Below are positions 34,060 through 44,964 of a stretch of 64,000 nucleotides of DNA, piece after piece. This DNA comes from Hydractinia symbiolongicarpus (Eukaryota; Cnidaria; Hydrozoa; Anthoathecata; Hydractiniidae), in NCBI RefSeq assembly GCF_029227915.1, contig NC_079886.1, forward strand, positions 12,175,501 to 12,239,500. The letters run 5' to 3'. The notes under the pieces are model-generated. The model searched no databases and was not told the DNA's origin. It saw nothing but the letters and a program-made list of their open reading frames with translations. A program made the translations under genes and the position numbers. Numbering within the stretch: the first letter of the stretch is position 1; the number at the start of each line of letters is the position of its first letter.

Positions 34060-34760
34060 CTGCATTTTTGAGGAGCATGTGAAATGTAACAAAGGCAGTT
34101 TTGTGGGACCGTTTAAAAGTATGAATATGTAACGTAGGAAGCTTTATGGGACCGTTTGAAAGTATGAAAATGTAACTTAGGCGGTTTTATGGGACCGTTT
34201 ATGAAGTATGGGAATGTAACTTAGGCTGTTTTATGGGACCGTTTGAAAGTATGAAAATGTAACGTAGGAAGTTTTATGGGACCAGTTGCAAGTATTAAAA
34301 TGTAACTTAGGCAGTTTTGTGGGTCTTTTTGCAAGTACGAAAATGTAACTTAGGCAGTTTTGTGGGCCTTTTTGCAAGTACGAAAATGTAACTTAGGCAG
34401 TTTTATGGGACCGTTTATGAAGTATGGAAATGTAACTGAGGCAGTTTTGTGGGCCTTTTTGCAAGTACGAAAATGTAACTTAGGCAGTTTTATGGGACCG
34501 TTTATGAAGTATGGAAATGTAACTGAGGCAGTTTTGTGGGACGCATTATGAAGTATGGAAATGTAACTTAGGCAGTTTTATGGGACCGTTTATGAAGTAT
34601 GGAAATGTAACTTAGGCAGTTTCGTGGGACCGTTTATGAAGTATGGAAATGTAACTTAGGCGGTTTTGTGGGACTGTTCATGGAGTATGCAAATGTAATT
34701 TTCGCAGTCCTGTGGGACCTTTCATAATGGAATACGCGTTGTAACTTAAGTAGATTTGTG
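34060..34760 (+). repeat. 43-44-bp minisatellite, about 16 units
   Basis: The consensus unit contains AATGTAACTTAGGCAGTTTT followed by (A/G)TGGGACCGTTTATGAAGTATGG. Variants ending TTTTTGCAAGTACGAA alternate with it, and 34330-34545 contains a dimeric higher-order repeat. Units decay towards both edges. It starts about 170 bp after the LINE tail. The frame at 34360-34551 is the repeat read in one phase and is not a gene. Confidence 0.95.
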
Positions 34761-35459
34761 GGACATGCCATGCATGAAAACGTACCGTAACTAGTTCTGT
34801 AGAGCCTGTTTAATTTTAATTTGTCCTGGGTGGACAACACAACAGTACAATTTTAATGTACGTCAGTCCTTGTTTGGGCTCAACAAAATCTTGTGAAAAT
34901 TTGTCATGTTTCAACTAAATTTGGGCAGTTTTCTAAGACCATTTAATAGTATTCGAAATGCAACTTAGGAGGTTAGGGACTCAAGCAGTTTTCTGTGGCT
35001 TGTCTGCCACACCTAAGAATATAAGAACGTCGGACGCATGCAAATTCGATAACCTTTTGGCGAGTTTGTAAAATTACTGTAAGCAAATTCTTGATGAGTG
35101 GACACAACTTTTTGACATAACTCCTGCAAGGTAATGCAATCAATCTTGTGTTGTGCGTGGAACCGGTAAAAGGAAGGAAGGATTGTTGTCTTAATTTTTT
35201 TTTTAATTAGCTGAGTTTATAAAAATGACGTTGAGAAGAAAGGCTTAGAAACTATAACAAAGGTGATAAAGAAGCAGAACAATAATTTTTGTAATTTTTG
35301 TCAACGAGAAAATAATTTTTATTCAAAAGGCTGATGAAATTTCGGAAAATTGCGAAGACATTATAATCATAGACTAAGAATATTATATAGTATTTTTTTT
35401 TGTGATAAAATAATTACAACATTCATATCCTTTTGCTTTATATTGTTTTTTAATACTTC
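34761..35459. other. Non-coding
   Basis: Degenerate minisatellite edge to about 35000 (GTTTTCTAAGACC, GTTTTCTGTGGC), then AT-rich sequence without a gene. Confidence 0.45.
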
Positions 35460-35640
35460 ATTATCGGTCCGCGAAAGTTTTTTCCCGTAAATTATTTTCA
35501 AATTGCTCGTCCGGGAAAGTTTTTTCCCGCGAAATGCAAAATTTTCGCGGTTCTTCCGCACCGCAAAAGTTTCTTCCATCGAAAGTTTCTTCCTTTAAAG
35601 TATTTTGCGTAAAACCATTTTCAGGTAAAGAAAATTGCTC
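35460..35640. repeat. Repeats of GAAAGTTTCTTCC / TTCCCGCGAAA
   Basis: GCGAAAGTTTTTTCCCG, GGGAAAGTTTTTTCCCGCG, GCAAAAGTTTCTTCC and GAAAGTTTCTTCC follow each other with small spacers. Similar CGCGAAA and GCGGAAA words occur at 13700-13830, 53560-53840, 56090-56160 and 58270-58300. Such words are common in inverted-repeat elements of marine invertebrates; termini could not be set. Confidence 0.6.
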
Positions 35641-35969
35641 TTAAAAAGAAAAGAGAAGAAAAAGAGAAGAAAATTTTTTATAAAAACCTAGTTTGTAAGA
35701 ACGTTGAGGTGAGATTCTACCAAAAATTAAGAATGTACTAATCCTGAATTCTTTCATTGACTATAGGAACAAACTAATGTGAGTCTAGAATTATTAAAAA
35801 ACTAATAATTACTTATAAATTACTAATAAACATTTGTTTTAGAACTGCTAAGTTGCAACGGATTTTGCTCATATTAGCATCACGTGATTAATCATAAAGT
35901 TTCGGCCAATCAGTAATCTTGTCATTGTTAACGTACTTATTTTAAAAATTTATCAAAAAATGATATGTC

Positions 35970-36418
35970 GCTATGACCGATTGTTTAAATACTTGTAATG
36001 GCACATAATTCTGCTATGATTCACTGTATATTGACCTGAGATAAATTTGAGACTTTTTTTGAGATATTGAATTTGAAATATTTGCACCTCAATATTTTCT
36101 ATACTCCTGGACTAATATGAAACTTAACTTAGACATATTGAATATACGCAATCTTTGAGTTGTAAGGTGGAGATTTTCTATTAAAGTCATGCACCCTTGC
36201 CGTTCCATTGCCTTGCCAGAACTGACCGTGCCTTTCTTTTCCTACCCTTCCTATGCCTTTTCTGGTGCCTGCCTACTATGTCCTTGCCTGTGGCTCCCAT
36301 GCCTTGCCTACCCCTGCTTTCCTGATTCCTCTTCCTATTTCCTTGCCTGCCTTTGCCCTTTCCTTGCCGTGCTTAATGCCTTTGCCTTGGCAACCTTTCT
36401 GCAACACTTTCTATATTG
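35970..36418 (+). repeat. CT-rich dispersed repeat, copy A
   Basis: It begins CTATGACCGATTGTTTAAAT, continues through a body ending GAGTTGTAAGGTGG, and has a C/T-rich tail of TGCCTTGCC/CCTGCC words ending GCAACACTTTCTATATTG. Copies B (43563-44025) and C (47320-47687) share the same order and the same 3' end. The open frames in the tail (Pro/Leu/Ala-rich) are by-products. Confidence 0.88.
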
Positions 36419-37143
36419 TTTACGATACGGCCCGGACTATTTTTTTTCTTGTGACTATGTTGTAACCAAAGCATATAAAGTATTAAAACATGTCCACTAA
36501 TAACAACCTGATGTAATTTAAAACGTAATGATACATATATTTTATAAAAAAAACATTTTCGATATTTTGTGCAAAATTATTTTGTCTATAAAGGACATGG
36601 GCGGCACTAGATCTCCTGCAGCTAGTAATTTTATGTAACGTCATTCTTTGCATAAAGCTGAAAATTAAACCTGGCCACTTGGAAACATGTTGAGTTTCTT
36701 TCTTTTGTTCTTATCTTGATAGTTTGCTAGGTATAGTGTGGTAGCTAGCTACTTTTCTAGTTTTATTAAACTTTTCCAGCTATTGAAATATTTCCATATA
36801 AGCAGTATTATTTTATCATGTCTTATTGCGGAGCGTAGCAGAGCCCATTTTATTTCCCAATCTTCTGCGCAAGCAGAGTATGAGAGCGAAGCTCGATAAC
36901 CCAAAATCCTCAGCAGTTCATTTCCCAAATCTTACTGAAGGTGACGGACGTGTGCGATTTGTTGTTGTGTGGGATTGGTAAACTTCAGCTATGCTAATCC
37001 GTTTTTAATTCTTTTTCTATAGCTAGCTATATTTTATTATTTTTCCATAAGTAGTAGAGAATTATATTTATTCCTTCTCTTATATAATTTTATTTATTTA
37101 CTTATTGCTATAGATCTAAAATTTATGGTGAGCTGCAATCAAA

Positions 37144-38313
37144 ATGGCAGACACCTCAGCTCCAAAAGAAGGTGGTGAACCCATAGTGTTAGAAACTCCA
37201 ATGGATTTTTTAACTAAGCTCCTTCCAGCCATGCAACAACAGCAGCTGGAAGCAATCACAGCCCTAGGAGAAAAATTTTCTACTTCATTGAACAGCCTCC
37301 AAGCCAATGTTTTAAACAATGATAATAACTTCCATGTGGACCGCAGTGGAGACAATTATTCTGGTCTAAGTCATGGTGCTGATAAACAAAATGAAGCAAA
37401 TGCTTCCATATCTGTAGATCACCTTAGAGGGTGGAAAAGATCCAGGTCTTCATCAGCAGAAACTTGCCTCAGTCATGTAGAATCTAGTTCTTCTACTAGG
37501 AGGCCTAGTAAAAAAGATGTTGATGCCATAAGTACATCAGCACCCAACCAATTGTATGATGGTTTAATGAATGAAATGCTGGGGCAAGAAGAAAACCAGT
37601 TAGAGGACCCAGATCAAGATGTCTGGTCTGACCTCATCAAAAAGTATAACGATGAAGACTCCTTTGGCACAGAAGTAGCTCCACCTTTAGCATCTATGGC
37701 TAAACTTATGTGGTCGAAGATACTTACCAATGAAAAATTGAAAGGCAGACTAGAAAACGTCCAAATTCCCGCGAATTGCCGTTTTTTGTCTATAAAGAGC
37801 TGCAATAAACCTATATGGGCCAAGGCAGACAGCAGAAGATCAAATGATCTGGTAATGCAGAAACTGCGAACCACTGTTTCGAAAAGCCAAGTGCATATCT
37901 TACAATTGGCAGACCAAATTATTAACGCACCCAAACAAGGAAACCTTATTGTAATAGAACCATCCATTTTATTAAATTTAGCTAAAGATGCTCTTTGTCT
38001 AATCGGTAACGCCAACCAGCAGCTAAATCAGTATCGAAGAGTAGGATTAATCGGTGCAATGCCTCACCTAAAAGGATTGGCAAAGGATGTGTCTGAAGAA
38101 GACTTGTTGCTGTTTGGAGATGATTTGGACAAAAGAATCCAATCATTGCAAGATGAGGAGAAAACTAGTAAAGTGCTCTCAGACCATCTACACCATATTC
38201 AAAAAATAATTTTAAAAAGTACAAACAGCCATCCTCCAGTTATTCCTCCTCTGCGAAGTATAACCAATCAAAAAACGAGAAGACCTTCTCAAAAGATCGA
38301 AACCACTCCCTGA
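37144..38313 (+). CDS. DIRS gag-like protein, intact 389-aa ORF
   Basis: ATG at 37144 gives MADTSAPKEGGEPIVLETPM. A Gln-rich helix follows (about 25-50: LPAMQQQQLEAI), then a Ser-rich polar linker, then a conserved-looking C-terminal half. That half includes DVWSDLIKKYNDEDSFGTEV, PPLASMAKLMWSK (about 180-197), KLKGRLENVQIPANCRFL and LIGNANQQLNQYRR. 'G..V...LA......W', a middle block and the 'L..A..LLGNA...L...RR' helix are typical, from memory, of the first ORF of cnidarian and vertebrate DIRS elements. The protein probably binds RNA or assembles particles. It is intact while pol is broken, which is unusual for a dead element. The stop at 38311 precedes four TACAAAGGG repeats. Confidence 0.7.
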   Translation: MADTSAPKEGGEPIVLETPMDFLTKLLPAMQQQQLEAITALGEKFSTSLNSLQANVLNNDNNFHVDRSGDNYSGLSHGADKQNEANASISVDHLRGWKRSRSSSAETCLSHVESSSSTRRPSKKDVDAISTSAPNQLYDGLMNEMLGQEENQLEDPDQDVWSDLIKKYNDEDSFGTEVAPPLASMAKLMWSKILTNEKLKGRLENVQIPANCRFLSIKSCNKPIWAKADSRRSNDLVMQKLRTTVSKSQVHILQLADQIINAPKQGNLIVIEPSILLNLAKDALCLIGNANQQLNQYRRVGLIGAMPHLKGLAKDVSEEDLLLFGDDLDKRIQSLQDEEKTSKVLSDHLHHIQKIILKSTNSHPPVIPPLRSITNQKTRRPSQKIETTP

Positions 38314-38379
38314 GAAGGTACACTCAAACCCTGAAGTACAAAGGGTACAAAGGGTACAAAGGGAGAAAACAACGGTAGG

Positions 38380-39405
38380 TAAAGAACTTGTTGTTGCTGA
38401 CCTTGAGTTAGCAGTTAGGCGTTATCAAGCTTGTAATACTCACAAATTTTTGGAAGTTTGGAGGACTATCACTTCAAACCAGTATATTCTAGACATAATT
38501 GGGCATGTGGTTAAAATTGAATTTATTAGTGTCCCAGTGTCATCTTACCACCCAGTGAAGTTTTCACAAGAAGATTGTATAACTATAAGTAAGGAAATTC
38601 AATAACTTTTACAAAAAGGCAATTCAGCAGGTACAAGCAACACATAACTGTTTTCTTTCAGGCATATTTATTGTCCCTAAAAAAGATGGTAGCTCAAGAA
38701 TGATTATCAACCTTAAACAGTTAAATAGATCTGTCAGATATCGCCATTTTAAAATGGAAACACTGCAAGATGTTTTATGTCTTATCAAACCAGGTGTTTG
38801 GATGGGAAGTATTGACTTAAAGGACGCATACCACAGCATCCCTTTTCATATTGACTTCCAAAAGTTCTTAGCTTTTTCTTGGGATGGACAGTTTTACCAA
38901 TTTCTAGCTTTACCCTTTGGGTATATAGAAGTATGGCAAGTTACATTACAGATCCTTGGGGACAGATAAGAATCTAGGACTCAAACTAGGCCATGGAAAT
39001 TTTGATTCAAAGGTTTTTATTTCAGAGTTTTCTATTAAGGATTTACAGTGGTGGCTCACATTGGCTCAGTTTACCTATACAATTGCCTAAAATTGATCTA
39101 ATTTTATCCTCTGATGCTAGTCTTCAAGGCTGGGGTGGCACTGACGGAAACTCTCAAATAGGGGGGCGTTGGTTTGAAGGAGAATTACCTGAGCATATCA
39201 ATACTTTAGAGTTGTTGGCTGCATTTTTTACACTCAAAGCCTTCTTGAAAATAAGACAATATAGACATGTTCAGTTAAGATTGGATAACACCACAGCTGT
39301 GGCCTACATAACAAAGATGGGGGCCTTCACTCCATTGCTTGTAATAAATTGGCTGTTGAAATATGGGAATACTTTAGTATTGTTCTTATTTTGTGGTAAA
39401 GTTTA
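38380..39405 (+). pseudogene. DIRS reverse transcriptase/RNase H, internally deleted
   Basis: Upstream linker: FLEVWRTITSNQYILDIIGH (about 38450-38510), then a stop (TAA about 38602) and a frameshift into QATHNCFLSGIFIVPKKDGS. Reverse transcriptase: RMIINLKQLNRSVRYRHFKM, then GSIDLKDAYHSIPFHIDFQK (catalytic D of motif A) and FLALPFGY. The region holding the YxDD box is deleted near 38930-39070. RNase H: LILSSDASLQGWGGTDG, ELPEHINTLELLAAFFTL and LRLDNTTAVAYITKMGAF, the characteristic DIRS order (SDAS.QGWG...HIN.LE..A...DNTTAV.Y). It ends at 39405. No function remains. Confidence 0.88.
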
Positions 39406-39639
39406 GATCGGCGTTGTTCTTTAGTTTTCGAAGGTGATTGTTTAGTTTTTATTCTATCATCGACCACTTTTTGCAATTATTTATAAACTATATACAGACT
39501 GCGTACTTATTACTTTACATTTTCAAATATAAGCCTTGTTCTTTATTTAAAATGTGAACATTTTGTTTGTTAATAATATATACTAGCTGTTTCCCGTGGA
39601 AGAATCCACTGTATTCCATTTAATTTATGTAGCAGATAT

Positions 39640-41510
39640 ATGTCCATCAAAAAACAAACAATACAGCAGTGCACATCTTACATCTGCATTATTATATAAA
39701 TGACCAAAAAAATTAAAGGTGTCCAACAACTGCAGTATTTATGTGACATTTAAAATCTAAATCTACTAAAATTACTTGCTCTGACCATCTGACAAATGCG
39801 AAAATTATTCGGAAAGAAGTTTCCAAAAGCATTTCAACATACATCTCACCCATAAAATTTAAATCACTTAAAACGCCACATATATACAAAAAAGCTGATC
39901 AATGTCAAACACAAATCTCTCATTGTATATGTTAAAATCAGTTAGTTTATTGCAAACCCTGCCAAAGGTTGACACACAATGTGAAAAATAAACAATAAAT
40001 TGTGCCTCTGACAGAATTTTTTATCTAAGGTGTAAAAAAAGGGATTTGCAAGGACAAATTATAATGCAATAAAACATTATTTGATATATTGCATACAGTC
40101 CCTCCTCACCAAACTTTAGACAAAATGCCAACAAAATAACGGTGTTTAAACCTAAAATTAATAAAGTCCTTTTAGCAATTTGCATGCTGTTTTACCATCA
40201 ATAAAGTAAACAAAATTTCAAATCTCACATAGTATTCTGTCACAAATTTTCATAAAATATATATATAAGTCATAATGAGTCATGTTAAACAACAGCAATC
40301 AATCTGTATATAAGTTCATTTTATGTCAATTTTTGCACCAATTTTGCAACACAAAATACAAATTCTAAATAATACTAAAATCTCTTATTTTGGTCCTTCG
40401 CATACCGACGGTCTCCCACAAAAGTTTAATCAAAATGTAAAAAATGAGAGGTAACGACAAAATCAAAGTTTGCAAAATTTCACTATTTCAGTACATATAT
40501 CTACTGCATATGCCCTCTAAAACAATATTTTAATCCAAAATGCCAAAGAAAAACAGTTTGCAACAAAAATCAGTTATTTCGATAATATTGCATACACTCT
40601 TTCCTCACAAAAGCTTCACAAACTGTAAAAAAAAGAATGGTTGTAGGGAGTGCTTCTGATTCAACAAAAAAAGTTTTTTTGACACATTGCATCTAGCCCT
40701 TACCCATTAAATCTTACACAAAATTTCCAAAACTATATACGATTTAGAACACATCAAATTTAAATCGAGAAGGATCAGTCATTTCGATATATTGCACAGA
40801 GTCCTCCCCAGTAAGAATTTATACGAAATATAGAAAAACAAAGCTTGCAAGGTGTAAAATTGAATTCTTCTTCTGTGTATATATATATGGTCCTTCCTCG
40901 CAAAATTAACATAAAATGTCAAAAAGGTTCAGATATAACATCTAACACAACAAAAATCAGTTCTATCAGTATATGTCATGCCATTGTCTTCAACCAAATG
41001 TTCCCCTTAAAGTTTCACAGACACAGCCTGTAAATTAAAAACAACTAAGATCAGGTATTTTGGTCTATTTCATACCATTCTGTTCCAAATAACTTATAAA
41101 ATGTAAAAATTGAGTGGTAAAACAGAAATTTGCAAAATTCTATTTTTTTATATGCATGTATATTATATGCCTTCTACAACAATAAGTTAATTCAAAATGT
41201 CAAAAAGAAGAAAAAAATAGCTTACAAAGAGTATAAAATTGAAATCAACAAAGTAGCTCTTTTGGTGTATTAAATATAAGCCATACGCACAAAAGTTTAC
41301 ACTAAATGTAAGAAAATGGTTGTGTTTAGTAATTCTAAATTAAGAAAAGTCAGTTCTTTTAGCATGCTGATTAAGGGGTTTGCCCACAAATTCTTACATG
41401 AAAATGTCAAAACCACAATTTGAAAGAAATTAAATTTACATTTTAAAAATAAGTAATTTCTGAACTTTATTTTCAGAATATTTGGAGGAAAAGAACTTCG
41501 CAAACCAAAA
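39640..41510. repeat. Old, strongly diverged satellite array
   Basis: Words such as CCTC.(C)ACAAAAGTTTACACAAAATGTCAAAAA and AAATCAGTTATTTCGATATATTGCATA recur about every 110-130 bp (for example 40100, 40415, 40600, 40690, 40800, 40890, 41280, 41390) with heavy divergence. No coding sequence. It follows the DIRS remnant and may be a decayed satellite that captured it, or the reverse. Confidence 0.6.
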
Positions 41511-41589
41511 AAAACCAGGAAAATGTTTAAAATCTTCAGGGTTAATAACGTTTGATGGGTTTTGTGGGAATATATATACTGGGAATCTT

Positions 41590-41725
41590 TAGTTTAAAGC
41601 TAGCATTAGCTAGCTACAGCAGCTAATAGCTAGTCACTTAAATATAAACTGGAGACTTAGCTAGGTATAAAGAACATGGCTACATATATATATATTCCTA
41701 GCTAGCTAGCTAGTTGTTGGTGGTG
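41590..41725. repeat. AGCT-repeat tracts
   Basis: Short runs of (GCTA)n/(AGCT)n with TATATA. Similar tracts lie at 7190-7216, 8681-8700, 36735-36752, 45350-45440, 50335-50560 and 62110-62170. A genome-specific simple repeat. Confidence 0.85.
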
Positions 41726-42407
41726 GTTGGCTTTTATGATGCTAGCTATAAAACATGTCTGGCAACAATAATATAATCAAAACTGAAAATAAAACATGAA
41801 AAAACCTTACAGAACCTTGCTATGATTAGTTTATAAAACCATGCTCTTCTTCAAATGTTTTTTTAAAGATTTATTTTGAATGAAAGAGTAGAGAATACTT
41901 AAAAAGAACAGCCATCTTTTTCGTAAACACAATTTCCGTTTTATGCTAGGAACTTCATTTAACAGTCCGTATGCTTTGTGAATATCTAATACCGTTTCAT
42001 ATGTAGCGATACCTATATATATATGCTAACATAGAGTTTTTTGGCATAAGGGTATATATATTTATATCGTTATTAGCAGCGGGTTATATATTTACACCTT
42101 ATGTGCGATTTCTATGAAGTACATCCCTAATCTTTTTAGTTAAATTTTAGCGTACAGCCACGTCATAAAAAAGTGACCCGTGATTTCCGTGTCGTGGACT
42201 CACAGTTTTACTCACGCAAGGGAATTAATATATAAGATAACGTATTTACTTGAAAAAGCAACACCCCCCCCCCCGAATTATCTTCCTTTTTGGCGTAAAT
42301 ATTTAAAAAATGCCTTAAATAAGCGCCTCTATTTTCTCAGGAGGTGTTAATTTCACACCAACTATTTAAAGCAGCGCTTTTTTACAATAAAATTTGTTAA
42401 CATAATA

Positions 42408-42687
42408 CACGCTTTTTTTATAAGAATAGTGTTTTTTTTGTTGAGGGTGAAGTATTCTTATGATTTAGCAAAATATGGGGGTGAAGTATTCTTAATGTAG
42501 TCTTATTTTTCAGAGTAAAGTTTTTGTCACATGTATGAACAAGAATAACTATTTGGCGACAGCTGAATATGTTTCTTTTTCTAAGCAAACTCACCCTGGA
42601 AATATTCTTAACTTAAGATATTCTTACAATTTAGGCAATTTTCACCCTGATATTCTTATAGAAGTTATTCTTATAAAAAAAAGCGTG
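42408..42687. mobile_element. 280-bp MITE with near-palindromic ends
   Basis: CACGCTTTTTTTATAAGAAT at 42408 is mirrored by ATTCTTATAAAAAAAAGCGTG ending at 42687, with one extra A. Subterminal words GGGTGAAGTATTCTTA (left, twice) and CACCCTG.(A)ATATTCTTA (right, twice) are also inverted. The open frame at 42535-42750 is incidental. Confidence 0.85.
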
Positions 42688-43215
42688 CAGTTTAGCCATC
42701 TTTCTTTGACACATACATTTTTTGTTAGATTTATTACTTTCATTGTTTAGTTTAGAGAGAAGATAGAGCTATATTGTGGTGTCCTTGATTTTATTTAATA
42801 AGTGCCTTATTTTAGAATATAAAATTAGCACCCCCCTTTGAGAACTTAAAATTAAATAGGAGCCGCAGGTACTCAAGTACGGTACAGTTGAATTTTAAAA
42901 ATTTTGTTAACATTTATAAAAGAATATAAACCATAAAATGTTGATATTTCTTTTTGAGAAGTTCCTTCTTTGTTTCACGTTTATAGGTGTCATTCATTTA
43001 TATCAAAATCATAGTCCAAGCGGCAAAAATAATTTTTATGGTGAAAAAAGGAAAATTTAAGAAACTCCAATTATTTGAGCCTGAATCTGTTCTCATTTTG
43101 TTTTTATTTTTTGGAAAAATTTGAGTGCTTGTCTCTTATGAAATTGTTCTTATAAAAATGCGTATATTTTTTTCGATATGCCGTTTTTACTTCCTAAAAC
43201 AGTGAATAATTTTAT
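42688..43215. other. Non-coding
   Basis: AT-rich. GCGCC/CACCCCCC words around 42270-42330 and 42830 are partly inverted and may be ends of an older element containing the 280-bp MITE. No gene. Confidence 0.4.
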
Positions 43216-43284
43216 GCCCCGTTGGTCTAATGGCTACGACACTCATGCAAATGAGAGATCCGGGTTCGAATCCTGGACGGGGCT
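43216..43284 (+). ncRNA. tRNA-like SINE head without an anticodon loop, copy 1
   Basis: 69 nt fold as a tRNA: acceptor GCCCCGT/ACGGGGC (7 bp), D arm GTC/GAC, T arm CCGGG-TTCGAAT-CCTGG. The B-box GGGTTCGAATCC is perfect and an A-box-like TTGGTCTAATGGC is present, so Pol III could transcribe it. The anticodon arm is CTCAT-GCAA-ATGAG: a 5-bp stem with only a 4-nt GCAA loop, so no anticodon can be presented. The same arm is kept in copy 2 (47088-47156). About 40 bp of 3' flank are also shared, then a CT-rich repeat follows. Hence a SINE-type retroposon rather than a working tRNA gene. Confidence 0.75.
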
Positions 43285-43562
43285 AGGAAACACAATTATG
43301 CATCTAACAACGGCCAGGTAATCCGTCGGTATACCTTATGGAGGGGAAAAACGAGTAAATTCGAGGTTTGGTGGGTTTCCCCCGACCAACATTTCCCCCG
43401 TGTTTTTTCCCTGATAAGATACAAAGTCAGGGAGCCAGGGGTCAAAATTGGACAATCAAGGGCGGCAATTGACTTTGCTTTTATTCAAATACCCCAAATT
43501 TAACAAAATTAAATGTTGCCCATCGAACTTTTACTTGTAGATTAATTTGTATTTAATTTGAA

Positions 43563-44025
43563 ATTCCCGGACTATATATACCTTAGAAATATTGAGTATA
43601 CGTAATCTTTGATTTGTAGGGGGAGAGTTTCTATTAAGGTGCCTGCCCCTGCCTTGCCGTTGCCTTGCCAGCACTTACCGTGCCTTTGCCTACCCTTCCT
43701 ATACCTTTTCTGCTGCCTGCCCACTATGCCCTTGCCTGTGCCTTCCATGCCTTGCCTACCCCTGCCTTGCTGATTCCTCTTCCTGTTCCCTTGCCTGCCT
43801 TGTCAGCACTGACCATGCCTTTCTTTACCTGCCCTTCCTATGCCTTTTCTGGTGCCTGCCTACTAAGTCCTTGCCTGTGCCTCTCATGCCTGTGCCTCCC
43901 ATGCCTTGCCTACCCCTGCCTTCCTGATTCCTTTTCCTGTTTCCTTGCCTGCCTTTGCCCTTTCCTTTCCTTGCCGTGCTTAATGCCTTTGCCTTGGCAA
44001 CCTCTTCGCAACACTTTCTATACTG
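43563..44025 (+). repeat. CT-rich dispersed repeat, copy B
   Basis: It shares CTATATATACCTTAGAAATATTGAG, the GGGGGAGAGTTTCTATTAAG joint, the expanded TGCCTTGCC-type tail and the end GCAACACTTTCTATA with copies A and C. Its tail is the longest of the three. It lies about 280 bp downstream of a tRNA-like head, as copy C does. Confidence 0.88.
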
Positions 44026-44217
44026 GTAATTTCCTCATTAAATAAGCCAAATATAAGGGAAAAGGAAGGACGGTGGAGAGTATATAGCATTTCTATACAC
44101 GATTTCGTCCCTATACATCAAATTTTCAAATTTCGACATGAAAATCTTAGTTACTCAAAATTTAATATGGTCATTCTTTAGATACAGTTTCTAGTAACCG
44201 AGACAACGTGTTTATTA

Positions 44218-44964
44218 AGGAGTTTTGATGTTTCACATGCGCTGTCCTGTAAGAAAGGAGGGTTTGTGACATTAAGACATAATGAGATTCGCGACATAAC
44301 AGCAAAGCTAATTGATGAGGTATGTGTCAATGTTCGAAGCGAACCAAGCTTGATGGCTCTAGATGGCGAGCAGTTTCAATATCGTACTGCCAATCGCAGC
44401 AGAGAAGCACGTTTGGACATCAGTGCTACTGGGTTCTGGACTCATGGGCAAAGAGCATTTTTCGATATAAGGGTCTTTGACCTAAGTGCTCGAAGATACA
44501 GGGGTCTGGAGCTCAGCAAGTGCTTCAAAAGGAATGAAGATGAAAAGAAACGCCATTATAACGAGCGAGTAAACACCGTAGAATATGGGACCTTCAGTCC
44601 CCTTGTCTTCTTAACAAATGGAGGAATGGGTCGTGAGTGTGGAGCGTTTTGCAAACGACTATCAGTGATGATTGCTGAAAAGCGGGATGTCACAGTTCAA
44701 CAATCGACCAACTTCATAAGGTCGAAGATCTCATTCAGTTTGTTAAGATCAACTTTACTATGCATCAGAGGCGCACGCTCATTGTGGGGTAGGGAACCTG
44801 CAACAATCAATGACATTGAACTCTCCAATTCTCTTTCAAGGATTGTAGGCAGCGATTAATCAATAATCTATTCTGTGAAGAGATTTTAAAATTCAAAAAC
44901 AATCAAAACACTCGAACAATCAGATTAAATAGACAGTAGTACAGTATTAAAAAAAAAAAAAAAT
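44218..44964 (+). pseudogene. 5'-truncated retrotransposon fragment with RLE-like C-terminal domain and poly(A) tail
   Basis: The frame is open from about 44218 (SFDVSHALSCKKGGFV) through RHNEIRDITAKLIDEVC, ARLDISATGFWTHGQRAFF, DIRVFDLSARRY, YGTFSPLVFLTNGGMGREC and SFSLLRSTLLCIRGARSLWG to TAA at 44857-44859. The order H..SC..GG, RHN, R.D...(x15)...D..V resembles the restriction-like endonuclease (PD-(D/E)XK) at the C-terminus of R2-type LINEs; closely similar proteins are, from memory, common in coral and anemone genomes. No in-frame stop over ~210 codons points to a young copy. A poly(A) run at about 44949-44964 and abrupt 5' truncation fit insertion by target-primed reverse transcription. 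The 44266 start is a GTG, not a true initiator. The polymerase itself is missing. Confidence 0.6.

Larger units (their letters stand above)
36830..39405 (+). mobile_element. DIRS-type tyrosine-recombinase retrotransposon, 3'-deleted
   Basis: It consists of a gag-like ORF followed by DIRS-style reverse transcriptase and RNase H. The tyrosine recombinase and methyltransferase-like regions expected downstream are absent; sequence after 39405 is unrelated AT-rich DNA. GC-richer sequence at 36830-36895 (GCGGAGCGTAGCAGAGCCC) may be part of the left inverted terminal repeat, but no partner was found. Confidence 0.75.

Noticed and set aside
34060-34760. CRISPR-like or protein-coding repeat array
   Set aside because: Units head-to-tail without spacers; the frame at 34360-34551 is the repeat itself.
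37614-38015. 133-codon minus frame
   Set aside because: Antisense shadow of the DIRS gag-like ORF.
43216-43284. Functional tRNA gene
   Set aside because: The anticodon loop has only four bases (GCAA) and an equally defective copy exists at 47088, so it is a SINE-type family.
43665-44045. 126-codon Pro/Leu/Ala-rich frame (also 36189-36500 and 47513-47851)
   Set aside because: Translation of the CT-rich repeat tails present in three copies.
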